This document shows, in pieces, positions 16,259-27,200 of a DNA stretch of 64,000 nt. Under the pieces are notes generated by a model, which was not told the DNA's origin, ran no database searches, and worked only from the letters and a program-made list of their open reading frames with translations. This DNA is from an uncultured Oscillospiraceae bacterium (GTDB taxonomy: Bacteria; Bacillota; Clostridia; Oscillospirales; Oscillospiraceae). The stretch lies in NCBI GenBank assembly GCA_902497145.1, contig CABVDR010000005.1:22518-86517 (forward strand), given 5' to 3'. Position 1 is the first letter of the stretch. Every line of letters starts with the position of its first letter. Made by a program: the position numbers and the translations under genes.

Positions 16259-16287
16259 ATTGTACCACACCCCTTACCCCATTTCAA
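16259..16287 (-). promoter_or_regulatory. Candidate smc promoter
   Basis: Minus-strand TTGAAA (-35) and TACAAT (-10) with a 17-base spacer, each one mismatch from consensus. It would give an untranslated leader of about 125 bases before the GTG start of smc. Positions may be off by one base. Confidence 0.55.
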
Positions 16288-16668
16288 GGCATTCCCGCTC
16301 TGCCGCAAGAGGCCTTCCCAGCTTGAAAATCTTCTAATTTTACGCAACCCCGCTCGAATTTTACACAAGCAATGGAAATGCCTTCTTACCTGTCCTAAAA
16401 TAGTCTTGAGCCACCCGGTTCTTGCTCCGCCCGGGCTATCTCTGTTTTTCCCCTGTGCCCCTAAAAATTATGATGAAGTTTAGATTGCTCTATTTTATTC
16501 TGTCTTTTCCACATTCTTACATTTTATCTCATCTTCACAAAAATTTTTTCAGCACAAATATTTACTCATATCCCCCATCTTGTCCTCTTTTTTTGCGTTT
16601 CTTTTGTATTCCTATCTTTCGCTTTATAAAACGCCTTTGCCGCCCGCTCTCCCTTCTCGCAGTTTAAC
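16288..16668. other. AT- and pyrimidine-rich intergenic region
   Basis: This divergent intergenic stretch between smc and the c-di-GMP gene has markedly lower GC than its surroundings and long C/T-rich runs on the plus strand. I see no coding frame with a ribosome binding site, no convincing RNA gene and no c-di-GMP riboswitch consensus. Confidence 0.5.
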
Positions 16669-16698
16669 TTGACTTCATTGTTTACATTATTTTATAAT
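16669..16698 (+). promoter_or_regulatory. Candidate promoter for the c-di-GMP/pilus region
   Basis: TTGACT (-35), 18-base spacer and a perfect TATAAT (-10) lie about 40 bases before the TTG start at 16739. It is the only clear promoter-like sequence before the run of plus-strand genes that ends with the pilO-like gene. Confidence 0.6.
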
Positions 16699-16738
16699 TT
16701 TGACAGAATAAACAGAATACTAAGGGGAGCGATGGTCC

Positions 16739-19700
16739 TTGAAGATATGGGAGTTTTTCGAAAACCTAGATGAGATGGTCTATGTATCCGACATCGAGAC
16801 TCATGAGCTGGTGTATATGAACAAACACCTGCGGGACTCGTTGGGCTGCGGCTCGGAATATAAGGGAAAGATGTGCTACCGCGTTCTGCAGGGTGCGGAT
16901 AGCCCCTGCCCCTTCTGTACCAACCGCCAACTGGAATCGGAACAGTTTGTGTCCTGGACCTACAAAAACCCGGTTCTGAACCGGAGGGTACTGTTAAAGG
17001 ATACATTAATCCACATGGACGGACGAAACTACCGTCTTGAGATTGCCATCGATGCGGACTCCAACATAGCAACCAAATCGCCCTACTACTATGCCCGCAG
17101 CGAGACCATCCTCAATGCGTGTATCCAGCAGATCTTTTCCACCGCAAGTGCGGAAGAGTCCATCCAAAAAATGCTCTCCTACATCGGCACAACTTTTTCT
17201 TGCCATCGGACCTACATATTTGAATTCTGCGGCAGCACCACCATGGACAACACTTATGAGTGGTGCTCAGAACATGTAACGCCGCAAAAGGATTGTCTTC
17301 AGAGCGTTCCCCTGTCCTCTATTGATTGGTGGATCTCTCAGTTTTCCAACGACAAAGTCATTATTATTTCTGATTTAGAGAATATTCGCACCAAATACCC
17401 GGAGTCTTATGCCATCTTAAAGCCTCAGGAGATTCAATCTTTGGTCGCCGGCCCCATCCGAACTGATGGAGACATCATCGGTCTAATTGGTGTGGATAAC
17501 CCGGACGAAAAGATGCTGCCCATTCTGGAGTCCTTCCTCAATGTGATTGGATACTTCACTTCCACCCTTCTTCGGCGGCGGGATCTGGTGCAGCGTCTGA
17601 ACAACCTCAGCTACCATGACCAGCTCACCGGAGCCCTCAACCGCCACGCCCTTACCGAGCTGTACGGCGATCTTCCCATGACTTCTGTGGGTGTCATCTA
17701 CTGCGACATCACCGGGCTGAAAGCCGTCAACGACTCGAAGGGCCATGAGGCGGGAGACCAGCTGATCAGTCACTGTTATACGCTGCTGTGCGAAGCGGTA
17801 GGCCCATGTAACGTCTACCGGGCCGGCGGGGATGAATTTGTAGTGCTCTGCCCCAACTGTGGGGAGTCTGAATTTCAGGACCAGCTGCGTATGCTGGTCG
17901 ATAAGGTCCGCCAAGATAAGCACCACATCGCCGTGGGATACATCTGGTCTGATACCCAGCCTCTGAATCTGGAAAAGCTGATTGCTCAGGCAGATCAGAT
18001 CATGTACCAAGATAAGCGTGACTACTATCGGACCAACATCTACCGTCCGGGCGTGGACCGTCGGAAACCGGATGACACCTGCAGTATGCCTGCTCCCCGC
18101 CGACGCTCCTCGGATACGAAAACGCCGTTCCAAACATTTCTTGATACATCCTACTATGATATTGAGGCCTTGTTCCAGTCGGTCTCTCGGCAAAATGATT
18201 CCAGCTATTTTTATCTTGGAGATATGCAAAAGGATCTTTTCTATATCTCCGATAATATGCGGGAGGATTTTGGGTTCTGCAGCAATCTTGTGCCCGGACT
18301 TCTGCACCTGTGGGCAGATCGAATCAGTACACCGGAGTTTCAGGATATGTATTGGCAGGACATTTCCGGCATGCTGCGTGAAAAACGCACCGTTCATGAC
18401 CTGCGTTACCGCGTACGGGACATCTACGGCAATAACCAGTGGATTCGCTGCTATGGCATTCTGACATGGAATGAAGACAAGACCAAGCCTCTGTTTTTCT
18501 CCGGCCGTGTGACCCACCAGGACGCAAATTTTGTAGTGGATCCCACCACCGGCTTCCCCCGGGAGCAGGCATCTGCGCAATCTCTGGAGGAGGTGAAGAA
18601 CTCCGGGCGAAAAACGCTGGTCATCGGCTTCAGTTTGAACGGCATCACAGAGGTCAACAGCACCAAAGGGCGAGAGTCCGGAGACCGTTTGATCCAAAAA
18701 GTGGCTAACGCATTAACGGAAAAGCTATCCTGGGAGATGTCCCTCTATCGCCTGGAAGGTGCCCGCTGTATGGCTATTGTAAACCCTGTTTGTCTCAGTC
18801 AGGGAACGGATCACTTTGTGGACCAAATCCGCACGGTAGTAAAGTCCTGCTATGCCAATATGGACGTTTCTGTCCAAAATCCCTGCTCCTTCGGCTTGAT
18901 CGAATATCCCAACGGCAACATGGCTGCGGAAGATCTGGTGGAAAATCTGGTTTCTCTGATCCGGGTGGCCAAGCAAGAGGTCAAGCAGCCTTACGTGGAC
19001 TACTCCACTCAGAATATCCAGCGGATCAAGGAGATGTCCAATATGGCCATGGCCTTGAGCCAGGATGTAGCTCACAACATGGAGAATTTCCGGATTGTGG
19101 TTCAGCCCGTTGTGTCTGCCGGCGATGGCGCCCCCATCGGCGGCGAGGTCTTGCTGCGCTGGTCGTTCCAGGGCCGCGATATTTCCCCGGCTAAATTTAT
19201 CCCGGTTTTGGAAAAGAATGGCCTGATCCAGGAGGTCGGACGATGGGTATTTGAGCAGGCTGTCTCCACCTGTGTCCGTTTGCAGTCCTATAATCCGGCC
19301 TTCTACCTCACCTTCAATGTGAGCCTCCACCAGCTGTCCGACACTCAGCTGCTGCCGTTTATGAAGAGCACGTTGGAGAAATACGCACTCTCCGGCTCCA
19401 GCTTGGTGGCAGAGCTGACGGAGAGTTCGCTGGATGAGCAACCCGAGCAGCTGGACGCCTTTGTTCAGGAATGTCAGAAGATGGGGCTGTATATTGCTCT
19501 GGATGACTTTGGCAGCGGATACTCGTCCCTGCGCATGCTGCTGCAATATCCCTCCAGCATCATAAAGCTGGACCGTTCCCTGGTCAATGAGGTGACGGAA
19601 TCGGAGGCAAAGATGCACTTTATCCGCAGTATCGTCTTTGCCTGCCACCAGTTCGGGAAAACCGTCTGTATGGAAGGCGTGGAGCACGCGGATCAAAATG

Positions 19701-19852
19701 AGATTATTTTAAACACAGGATGTGACATGATCCAGGGTTACTACTACTATCGTCCCATGGAACTCAGCGACATGTACCGACTGGTCAGCCAGGGCCAGTC
19801 GGCAGCTTTCAGGAAGGAGGATAAGGAATGTCCGGCAAACATGGTGGATTAA
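16739..19852 (+). CDS. Multidomain GGDEF/EAL cyclic-di-GMP protein
   Basis: A 1037-residue cytoplasmic signalling protein. By eye the order is PAS-like (1-110), GAF-like (about 130-280), GGDEF (about 283-430), PAS-like (about 455-580), degenerate GGDEF (about 585-745) and EAL (about 770-1020). The first GGDEF keeps YRAGGDEFVVL (about 360-370). The second has RLEGARCMAI where GGDEF should be, so it is probably inactive. The EAL domain reads GGEVLLRW but keeps TFNVSLHQ, AELTES, LDDFGSGYSSL, IKLDRS and EGVEH, so phosphodiesterase activity is plausible. The start is TTG at 16739 after AAGGGGAG; a stop lies just upstream in frame. It is followed, with overlap, by a second GGDEF gene and then the pilus operon. 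Confidence 0.92.
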   Translation: MKIWEFFENLDEMVYVSDIETHELVYMNKHLRDSLGCGSEYKGKMCYRVLQGADSPCPFCTNRQLESEQFVSWTYKNPVLNRRVLLKDTLIHMDGRNYRLEIAIDADSNIATKSPYYYARSETILNACIQQIFSTASAEESIQKMLSYIGTTFSCHRTYIFEFCGSTTMDNTYEWCSEHVTPQKDCLQSVPLSSIDWWISQFSNDKVIIISDLENIRTKYPESYAILKPQEIQSLVAGPIRTDGDIIGLIGVDNPDEKMLPILESFLNVIGYFTSTLLRRRDLVQRLNNLSYHDQLTGALNRHALTELYGDLPMTSVGVIYCDITGLKAVNDSKGHEAGDQLISHCYTLLCEAVGPCNVYRAGGDEFVVLCPNCGESEFQDQLRMLVDKVRQDKHHIAVGYIWSDTQPLNLEKLIAQADQIMYQDKRDYYRTNIYRPGVDRRKPDDTCSMPAPRRRSSDTKTPFQTFLDTSYYDIEALFQSVSRQNDSSYFYLGDMQKDLFYISDNMREDFGFCSNLVPGLLHLWADRISTPEFQDMYWQDISGMLREKRTVHDLRYRVRDIYGNNQWIRCYGILTWNEDKTKPLFFSGRVTHQDANFVVDPTTGFPREQASAQSLEEVKNSGRKTLVIGFSLNGITEVNSTKGRESGDRLIQKVANALTEKLSWEMSLYRLEGARCMAIVNPVCLSQGTDHFVDQIRTVVKSCYANMDVSVQNPCSFGLIEYPNGNMAAEDLVENLVSLIRVAKQEVKQPYVDYSTQNIQRIKEMSNMAMALSQDVAHNMENFRIVVQPVVSAGDGAPIGGEVLLRWSFQGRDISPAKFIPVLEKNGLIQEVGRWVFEQAVSTCVRLQSYNPAFYLTFNVSLHQLSDTQLLPFMKSTLEKYALSGSSLVAELTESSLDEQPEQLDAFVQECQKMGLYIALDDFGSGYSSLRMLLQYPSSIIKLDRSLVNEVTESEAKMHFIRSIVFACHQFGKTVCMEGVEHADQNEIILNTGCDMIQGYYYYRPMELSDMYRLVSQGQSAAFRKEDKECPANMVD

Positions 19853-21200
19853 CAAGTGCCGACACGGATCATCCGGTCTATGCAGCACTCAATGAGTTTT
19901 TTCATCATTATCTAGTGAAACGGGATCTTCAGGGCACTTTAGAGCTGCTCTCCAACCAGCTTTACAGCGTCGGCACCGGAGAGGACGAGGTAGCCATTGG
20001 GAAGGCAGCCTTTCTTTCTCTGCTGCAGGCCGAGTCTCCCAACTTCCGGATCCTATTTCCTACTCAATGTCGGACTACGTCCAAAAGGAACGGGTTGCCG
20101 GCTGTTGGGACTGTTTCTGCAACTTAGAGATGAAGCTCTCCCTTCCCAACCGGACCCAGGCACTCTACCACATGCGTCTGACCGCAGGCCTGCATCAGGA
20201 GGGAGCGCGTTACATCATTGATACGCTCCACGCCTCTGAGTCCAGCAAGTACCAGGAGGCAGGGGAATTTCTCCCGCTGAAATTTATCTCCCGGGAGCTC
20301 AGCTCACTCAACCGTGAGACTCAGTACCAGCTGATGGAGCTGATCGGACAGACTATGCCTGGCGGCATTGTGGGCGGCTATATGGAAGAGGGTTTCCCTC
20401 TGTATGTCGCCAATAACCGCCTGCTGGGTATGGGCGGCTACGAAAGCTACCAGGATTTTGCCTCAGACATTCAGGGGCTGGTCATCAACAGCATCCACCC
20501 GGACGACCGGGAATATGTCTATGCAGAGATGGCCCGTATTCTCGCCCTGGGAGACCAGTATGAAATTCAGTACCGGATGAAGCGGAAGGACGGCAGCTAC
20601 ATCTGGGTCCACGACATGGGCAGAAGAACCATAGCTGCCGATGGGCGGGATGCCATCATTAGTGTCCTGATGGATATTTCCCAGCAAATGTCCACCAAGT
20701 GTCGGCTTGAGCACGAGGCGGCCACCGATCCCCTCACCGGCATCTATAACCGCAAGGGCGGGCAGGAACACATTCAGAAGGCGATGAAATCTGCCTGCAG
20801 TTACTCGTTTTTCATGCTGGATCTGGATCACTTCAAGCAAGTCAACGATCTCTACGGCCATCAGGAGGGAGACCGCGTTTTGTGTCTGGTCGCCGATCAG
20901 CTGACAAATCTCTTTCCGGACAGGGCCGTAGTCTGCCGTCTGGGCGGAGATGAGTTTGCTGTTTTTGTCCCTGACTGCGAATCGGTTTCCAGCATAGAAC
21001 AAAAGCTCCAGACTCTGCTGGACTCCTATCAGGCCATGATGAACCGCGGCTGGCCCCTCGCAGGGTCGACCCTTTCGGTGGGCGGGGTCTATGGCCGCAA
21101 GCACCGCACCTACCTGGAGCTGTACCAGCTGGCCGACGAAGTACTTTACGAGGTGAAAAATTCACGCAAAGGCGCGTTTAAACTTTGCATTCTGGAATAG
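19828..21200 (+). pseudogene. NTF2-like/PAS/GGDEF diguanylate cyclase, split by a -1 frameshift
   Basis: Two overlapping frames make one recognisable protein of about 457 residues. The first frame starts at 19828 after AGGAGGATAAGGA and encodes an NTF2/SnoaL-like sensor start (FFHHYLVKRDLQGTLELL). The second frame carries the continuation, readable without an ATG from LPDPISYSMSDYVQKERV, then a PAS domain (about IHPDDREYVYAEMAR to GSYIWVHDMG) and a GGDEF domain with RLGGDEFAVFV. The switch must fall near 20028-20042, where one base appears missing (around GAGTCTCCCAACTTCC). As written, the start codon is separated from the cyclase domain; an internal ATG at 20067 might still give PAS-GGDEF. 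A sequencing error is possible. Confidence 0.82.
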
Positions 21201-21247
21201 GTCCGTCCGCTCCAGGCTGCACATCGCAACACACAGGAGGAACGGAT

Positions 21248-24200
21248 ATGCCCCACGGGATTAAACACAATCAAAAGGGCTTTACTTTGCATGAGATGCT
21301 GTTGGTAATCGCAATTTCCATCATTCTGCTGGCAGTCTCCGTGGTGGGGATCCTGACCTATATGCGGCATCTGCGCCTGACTGAGCTGGATAACTCCGCC
21401 AAGGAGATCTTCCTGGCCGCACAGAACCGTGCCGTTCTCCTGCGCAGCAGCCAGCAGCTGGATGGGTTTGTATCTCAGTCTTCCAACAAGATCGAAAACG
21501 TAGATGTCATTCCTGACTCCAGCAACACCACCCAGATTACGGTTTACTACATCCATTGTGACAATAGCAACATAAAACAGCTGCTTCCCATGGAGTCCAT
21601 TGACCCCACCCTTTGGGAAGGGGATTTCTGGATCACCTACGAGCCGGAGAGCGGCAGTGTAATCGACGTATTTTTCTGCGACCAGAATCTTGAGATAAGT
21701 GATTTTCCTTCTTTCTATGAGGAATGGCGGGCCGCATCCAAAAGCGCCCGTATGAGCCGCAAGCCCATGGTGGGCTACTATGGCGGCGAATCTGCCCAAA
21801 GCGGCACGACCATCTCTCTGCGCACCCCGGTCATCAACATCTACAATGAGGATACCCTGCGTGCGGAGGTCACCTACTGGGTACCCCGTGCCCTGTTGGG
21901 GACCCCGGAGGCCGTAAAGCTGGATATATCCCTCACCTACCAGAATCAAGTCATCATTCTGCAGCAAGCTGACGCAGTCCCGGATTTCTCGGTCGATATC
22001 TCTGCCCTCTCCTACACCTACACCTGGACACTGGATTCCCTGAAGGAAAGCGAGACACAGTTTTATGAGCTCTTTCCGGGGGGATCTGACCTGACCTGCG
22101 GCGGGGACTTTACCATTACCGCCGAGGTGTCCTATGAGGGATCTTTGAAGGTCAACGGCGCCAAAAAGAAGGCCACCGACAACAGCCTGTTTGCCAAGGA
22201 CAGCCATGATGAGACTGCCTACATCGCCTGTCTGCGGCATCTGCAAAATCTGGATACCGCCTGGTCCAAGGTGGAGGGGAAAACCGCAGCGGAACAGATC
22301 AGCGATATTCAGAAGGTGGAGGACTATACGTTCCAGCCTATTGAGAATGACCAGCTAAACCGCTATGACGGCCAGGAATATTCCATCTATGACCTAACCA
22401 TCGGCAGCGGCACCAATGCTGCCGGCCTGTTCGGTGCCTTTTCCGGCACCCCCACAAAAAAGAACACCTTGTCCAATATCCGGCTGGTCAATACCAACAT
22501 CACTGGAAACGACACTCCAACCGGCGCACTGGTAGGCAGCGGAGAATATCTCATTCTTACCAACTGCCAGGTCTACTGGGAAAACCGTTCGGAAGAGACC
22601 ACCAATCTGCGGGAAGTGCTGGGGGACAGCGCAACCCAGTTCTACTACCAGGTCACCAATACCGGCACTGCTCCGGCTGGCGGTCTGGCTGGTGAGCTGC
22701 GCAATTCTACTATCACCGATTCCTCTGCCTCCACCTTGGTAAAGAGTGCTGGCCCGACAGGCGGACTGGTAGGCGCGGGCAGCGGCCTGACCATAAAAAA
22801 GTCCTATGCCGCCTCCTACCTGGCTGGACCTGCCGCCGCAGGTCTGGTGGGCAACCTCGCAGGAAATGCCAATATTTCCGGCAGTTACGCTGTGGGCTTT
22901 ATTGACAGCAAACAGCAGACAAATGCCGCTGCCGCCGGACTGTGCCTGGGCAGCGGCAGCGCAGACGTAACGAGCTCGTACAGCGCCATGCTGTTTACCG
23001 CGCAGAGTGAGGTACCTGCCTCCCTGACCAATTACCCTTTGTGCCAAAATGGCAGTTATGATAATACATACTATCTATCCTCTGACCGCTTTAGCTCCGA
23101 CACTCAGCAGCCGCAGCGCGCTTTGTCTTACAGTGAACTGATTGACTCCACCAAGTGGGACACTCTTTTCGGCTCCGGTGTGTTTACCTCCAAAAGCCTG
23201 GTTCAGTCCCACCCCTATAATCTCCAGACCACTCTGTCCCTCACCACCTATATCTATCCCGGTCTGAGCAGCCTGGACCACTGGGGCGACTGGGGCGCTC
23301 AGTTCCAAAACGGCAGCCTGGTGTACTATGAAATCTACCAGGATGCCGAAGGCGCCACCACCTATGGCTTCCACGGCGGAAACCTGAGCCATCTGTCTGA
23401 TGACAAAACGGTGGTACAGGACGGCTACGCCGTAGCCTACCAGAGCACAGAGTCGATCTCCAGTCTCGGAGCCACCTTAACGGTCACCTATCCGCTCTCG
23501 GAGCAGAAAACCGAAACCGATGAGTTTTCTTATGGCTGGAACACGGGCGATCTTTCGATTTATGAAGTCAAAGGAGTCAAGGAGGTCACCGACACCTCCG
23601 GCCAGCCAAAGAACTACTATCTTCTCCCCCTGCCGGACGAGGTGGTCAACAGCGACTATGCTGCCCAAGATTTTTACCAAGAAATCACCATTCAGGACAC
23701 CAAAAGTGATATTGTCAACACAGCGGTCAGCTACTATTACAGCCCCCACTTTGCCAACACGGTGGTTGCAAAGAATGAAATCACCTCGGAGGATGAATTG
23801 GTGGACAAAGCCGACCAACTGCAGGTGGAGGTGCGCACTCCCCGACACCTGTACAACCTCAGTCAGTTTGAGGCGTATTATGCCAGCGGACATCAATACC
23901 GTTTCTTACAGCAGCTGGATCTGAATTACATGGACTACACTGGGTATGAGCTGTTTCAACCCGGTTGGTCTCAAAACCCCATCGGCATCGACGCCAACAG
24001 TCCCTTCCGGTGCAGCTACTACGGCAACCACCACCGGATCACTGGTGTGGTTCCCGCTGTCAGCTATGAGGATGAGAAATACCAGTATGTGGGCCTGTTT
24101 GGGTACAGCACGGGCGTGCTTCAGGGCGTGGTCTACGAAATGCAGGAGACGGCGCTGTCCATCTCCCAGTCCGGCAGCAGCTCCAAAACCCTGTATGCCG

Positions 24201-27200
24201 GCGCTCTGGCCGGCTACAACGGCGGTACGATGTCCAACTGCGCTGCCTTCGGCGTCCAGCTCCAAGCCAGCGGCTACGATTACAGCACCCTCTATCTGGG
24301 CGGTCTGGTGGGCCGCAACCAGGGCACCATCCGCAATAGCGCCGTGGAGGGTGCAGCCATCACGGCCAATACCTCCATGTCCAACGCCTATGCAGGCGGA
24401 TTTGTGGGGGATAACAGTGCCGGCGGCTACATCGATCAGTGCTACGCTGTGGGCAAGGTATCGGTCACCCAGGCTCGGTACGGCACGGTTTACGCCTGCG
24501 GCTTTGCCGGACGCAGCAGCGCCGCCCTCTCCCGCAGCTATGCCGCTGTCTACCTGCTGACCGACGGAGCGGCTCAGCGTTACGGTTTCTGTCCGGACAG
24601 CTCCACCCACTGTGTCTATCTCAACGACGGCAACTTCACCTACCGGGGCGAGAACTATGTGGCTCAGTATCAGGATCCCGCTGCCACAGGGGTGACCTGG
24701 GAGGCCCTGTCTGGAACGCTGGGAAACAATCCCACACAGGCAATACAGCAGCAGGCCGCCGCCGTTAAGGCAATGAACATGAGTCCTGCAGGAATCAAGG
24801 TTTATGGGGATCCTCAGGCAATCTATCCCTACCCCGGCACGGTATCCCTCAAAAATGACGACGGCACCCTCCAGTATATCCACTATGGCCAATGGCCTGC
24901 CCGGATGGAGCTTGGTACCATAGGCGTGTACTACTGGGAAAAGCTGACCATCAATCAAACCGTTTCCTACCACATCAGTGCTATTTCCCTGATGGAGAAC
25001 GGCCAGGTCATGAAAAGCGGAACTCTGTCCACCGCTCACGGAGACGGCGGCGTGGTGACCGAGTATGGATACGGGTACTTCACCCTGCAGGGACAGACTC
25101 TATCCAGCTTGAAAAGCAAACGAATCGGCTATACCGCAGAGGACAAGGAGTTAACCGACTTTAACTTCGAACAGGATAACGAAAATACAGAAGCAAATGC
25201 GGAGCTCTCCGATCTGATGGGCGGAAAATACGCCTTCCACAGCTTCAATACCTGGGGTACGAAGACGGACGGACAGGGACTATACGTGAACAACCAGGCG
25301 GATTCTTCACAAAATGCTCCGCCGGTGGGCACCTGGACTTTGAATGGGACGCTGACGGTCAACCTCAACCCCTTCTTTGCCGATGCCATGTCCTACCAAG
25401 GCTCTTCTGCTGGAGAGGGCGTTCCCACAGCTCTGCCAGGAACTGAACAAAACAGCTATGAAGTTCGCTCCATCGACCAGCTGCAGTTTATCAACTGGAA
25501 TAATAATGCTATGAACACCGTCCGGCGCATGGACACTGGAAATATGACTAAATTCCCGTATCTGTGTTACGGTACCAATGGCTCTCTGGTCATTCGCGCC
25601 TTCTATTGGGAGCAGACTCACGACCTGGAGGGGGCAGAGGACAAGACCTACACACCGATTGCAGGGGTATATGATACTACCAACCAAAACAAAGGCTCTC
25701 TATTTGGCTGGTTTGGCGGCACCTACAACGGCAATGACTATATGATTTCCGATGTGGATATTGCGCCCTACCAGAACGATGAATATAACGCCACCTCCTG
25801 CATGGGCCTGTTTGGCGCTGTATTTGACGGTACCCTGAAAAATATCGTTCTCTATTCTGCCGACGGCAGCGCCACCGTAACAGGAAGCTACAGCGGTCAG
25901 AGCCGCTGGTATGCCATCGGCGCCTTGGCCGGATTGGCTGGCTCCTCCACCGACGGCAGCGCAGTGATCAACTGCACCGTAGCAGGATACACGATCCAGG
26001 ATACCCACCACTCTACCTCGGCAGGAGGCTGGGGCGGAACCGGTTTGGGCGGTCTGATCGGCGTGTCCGACATGAGCCTGGAGGGATGCACCGCAGTCAC
26101 TCAGATCGTGCTGAACTCCACAGACAACGACAACGTCCGAGTAGGAGGCTTGGTGGGCAGCTGTCAGGGCAGCATCAGCAGCAGCTATGCTGGAGGAAGC
26201 ATCACCGTTTCACAGTCTTCTACGACTCCCAGTGATCGAGGCATCTACATTGGCGGTATCGTAGGTGGTATCTATATGAAGCCTCAAACGGTCGGCGGCA
26301 GTTCTGACCCGGCTTTTACCGTAGGCAAATCCGGTATAAACCTGGAAAATACGCTGAAGAACTGTTATACATATGTACAGCTGCCCGCCGCCAACAGCAA
26401 TTCCTATATCAAAGGTCTCTACGCAATTGGCGGCAACGGCGACCTGCATAGGTATTATACAGACGATCTGTATACACCTGCCCCCGGTGAACAGGGACAG
26501 CCCACCCAAGATCGCGGAAGCAGCAAATATTTTAATACATATTATCTGGAGTCCGTTGTCTTACAAAACAATTCCAATGGGATTAATACTCAAAAGGTTG
26601 AAACTGACATCTATGATTCCGCCAATTTGAATCAAGCAAATCCCAATGTCACTGCTTTGAACTATGCTGAGATGGAGGACAACACCTCTGAGAAGGGCCT
26701 GCTCTACCGACTGAACAGCCAGGGAGCTGGCTTCTCCACGGTCACCACCACTACCTCCAGCGGCAACCCCCTCTCCGGCCGGTACAGCTTCGGCTGTGAC
26801 GAAAGCCTGCTGGGCCGTGACTACCCCTTCCCCACCATTCTTACCCAATCCAGCGACTTGGTGGAGGGCGGAAGGGCCAACGTCCACTACGGCGACTGGC
26901 CCCTAGCTGGCATCCGGCGGGAAAACGGCGCACTGCCGGTGAATCTGGATTTGTTCGCGGATTACAAAGTAGCCAATCAGGGAGCGGTACACACAGAAAA
27001 GCTCTCCCTAGAGGGCGTAGATTCGGGCGGTCGCTGGAGCGTCGAGAGTCAGGATCCCTCCATCGCTTTGGCAGCCCTGTCTCCTGGGGGCAACAGCGAC
27101 ACCCAAACGCTGTCTATCACGGGTCAGCAAGCAGGCAGCACCACCGTTACGGTGACCTACAACACGTTGAAGAATGACACCTACTCTCTGGAAATTGACG

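Noticed and set aside
16130..16738. A c-di-GMP riboswitch before the c-di-GMP/pilus genes
   Set aside because: I looked for GEMM-I type conserved pieces and found none; the leader is AT- and pyrimidine-rich with only promoter-like sequences.
22420..26270. Short repeats that could suggest a CRISPR or tandem array
   Set aside because: They are codons for Gly-rich GLUG-like protein repeats with variable spacing and sequence; no constant repeat-spacer pattern exists.
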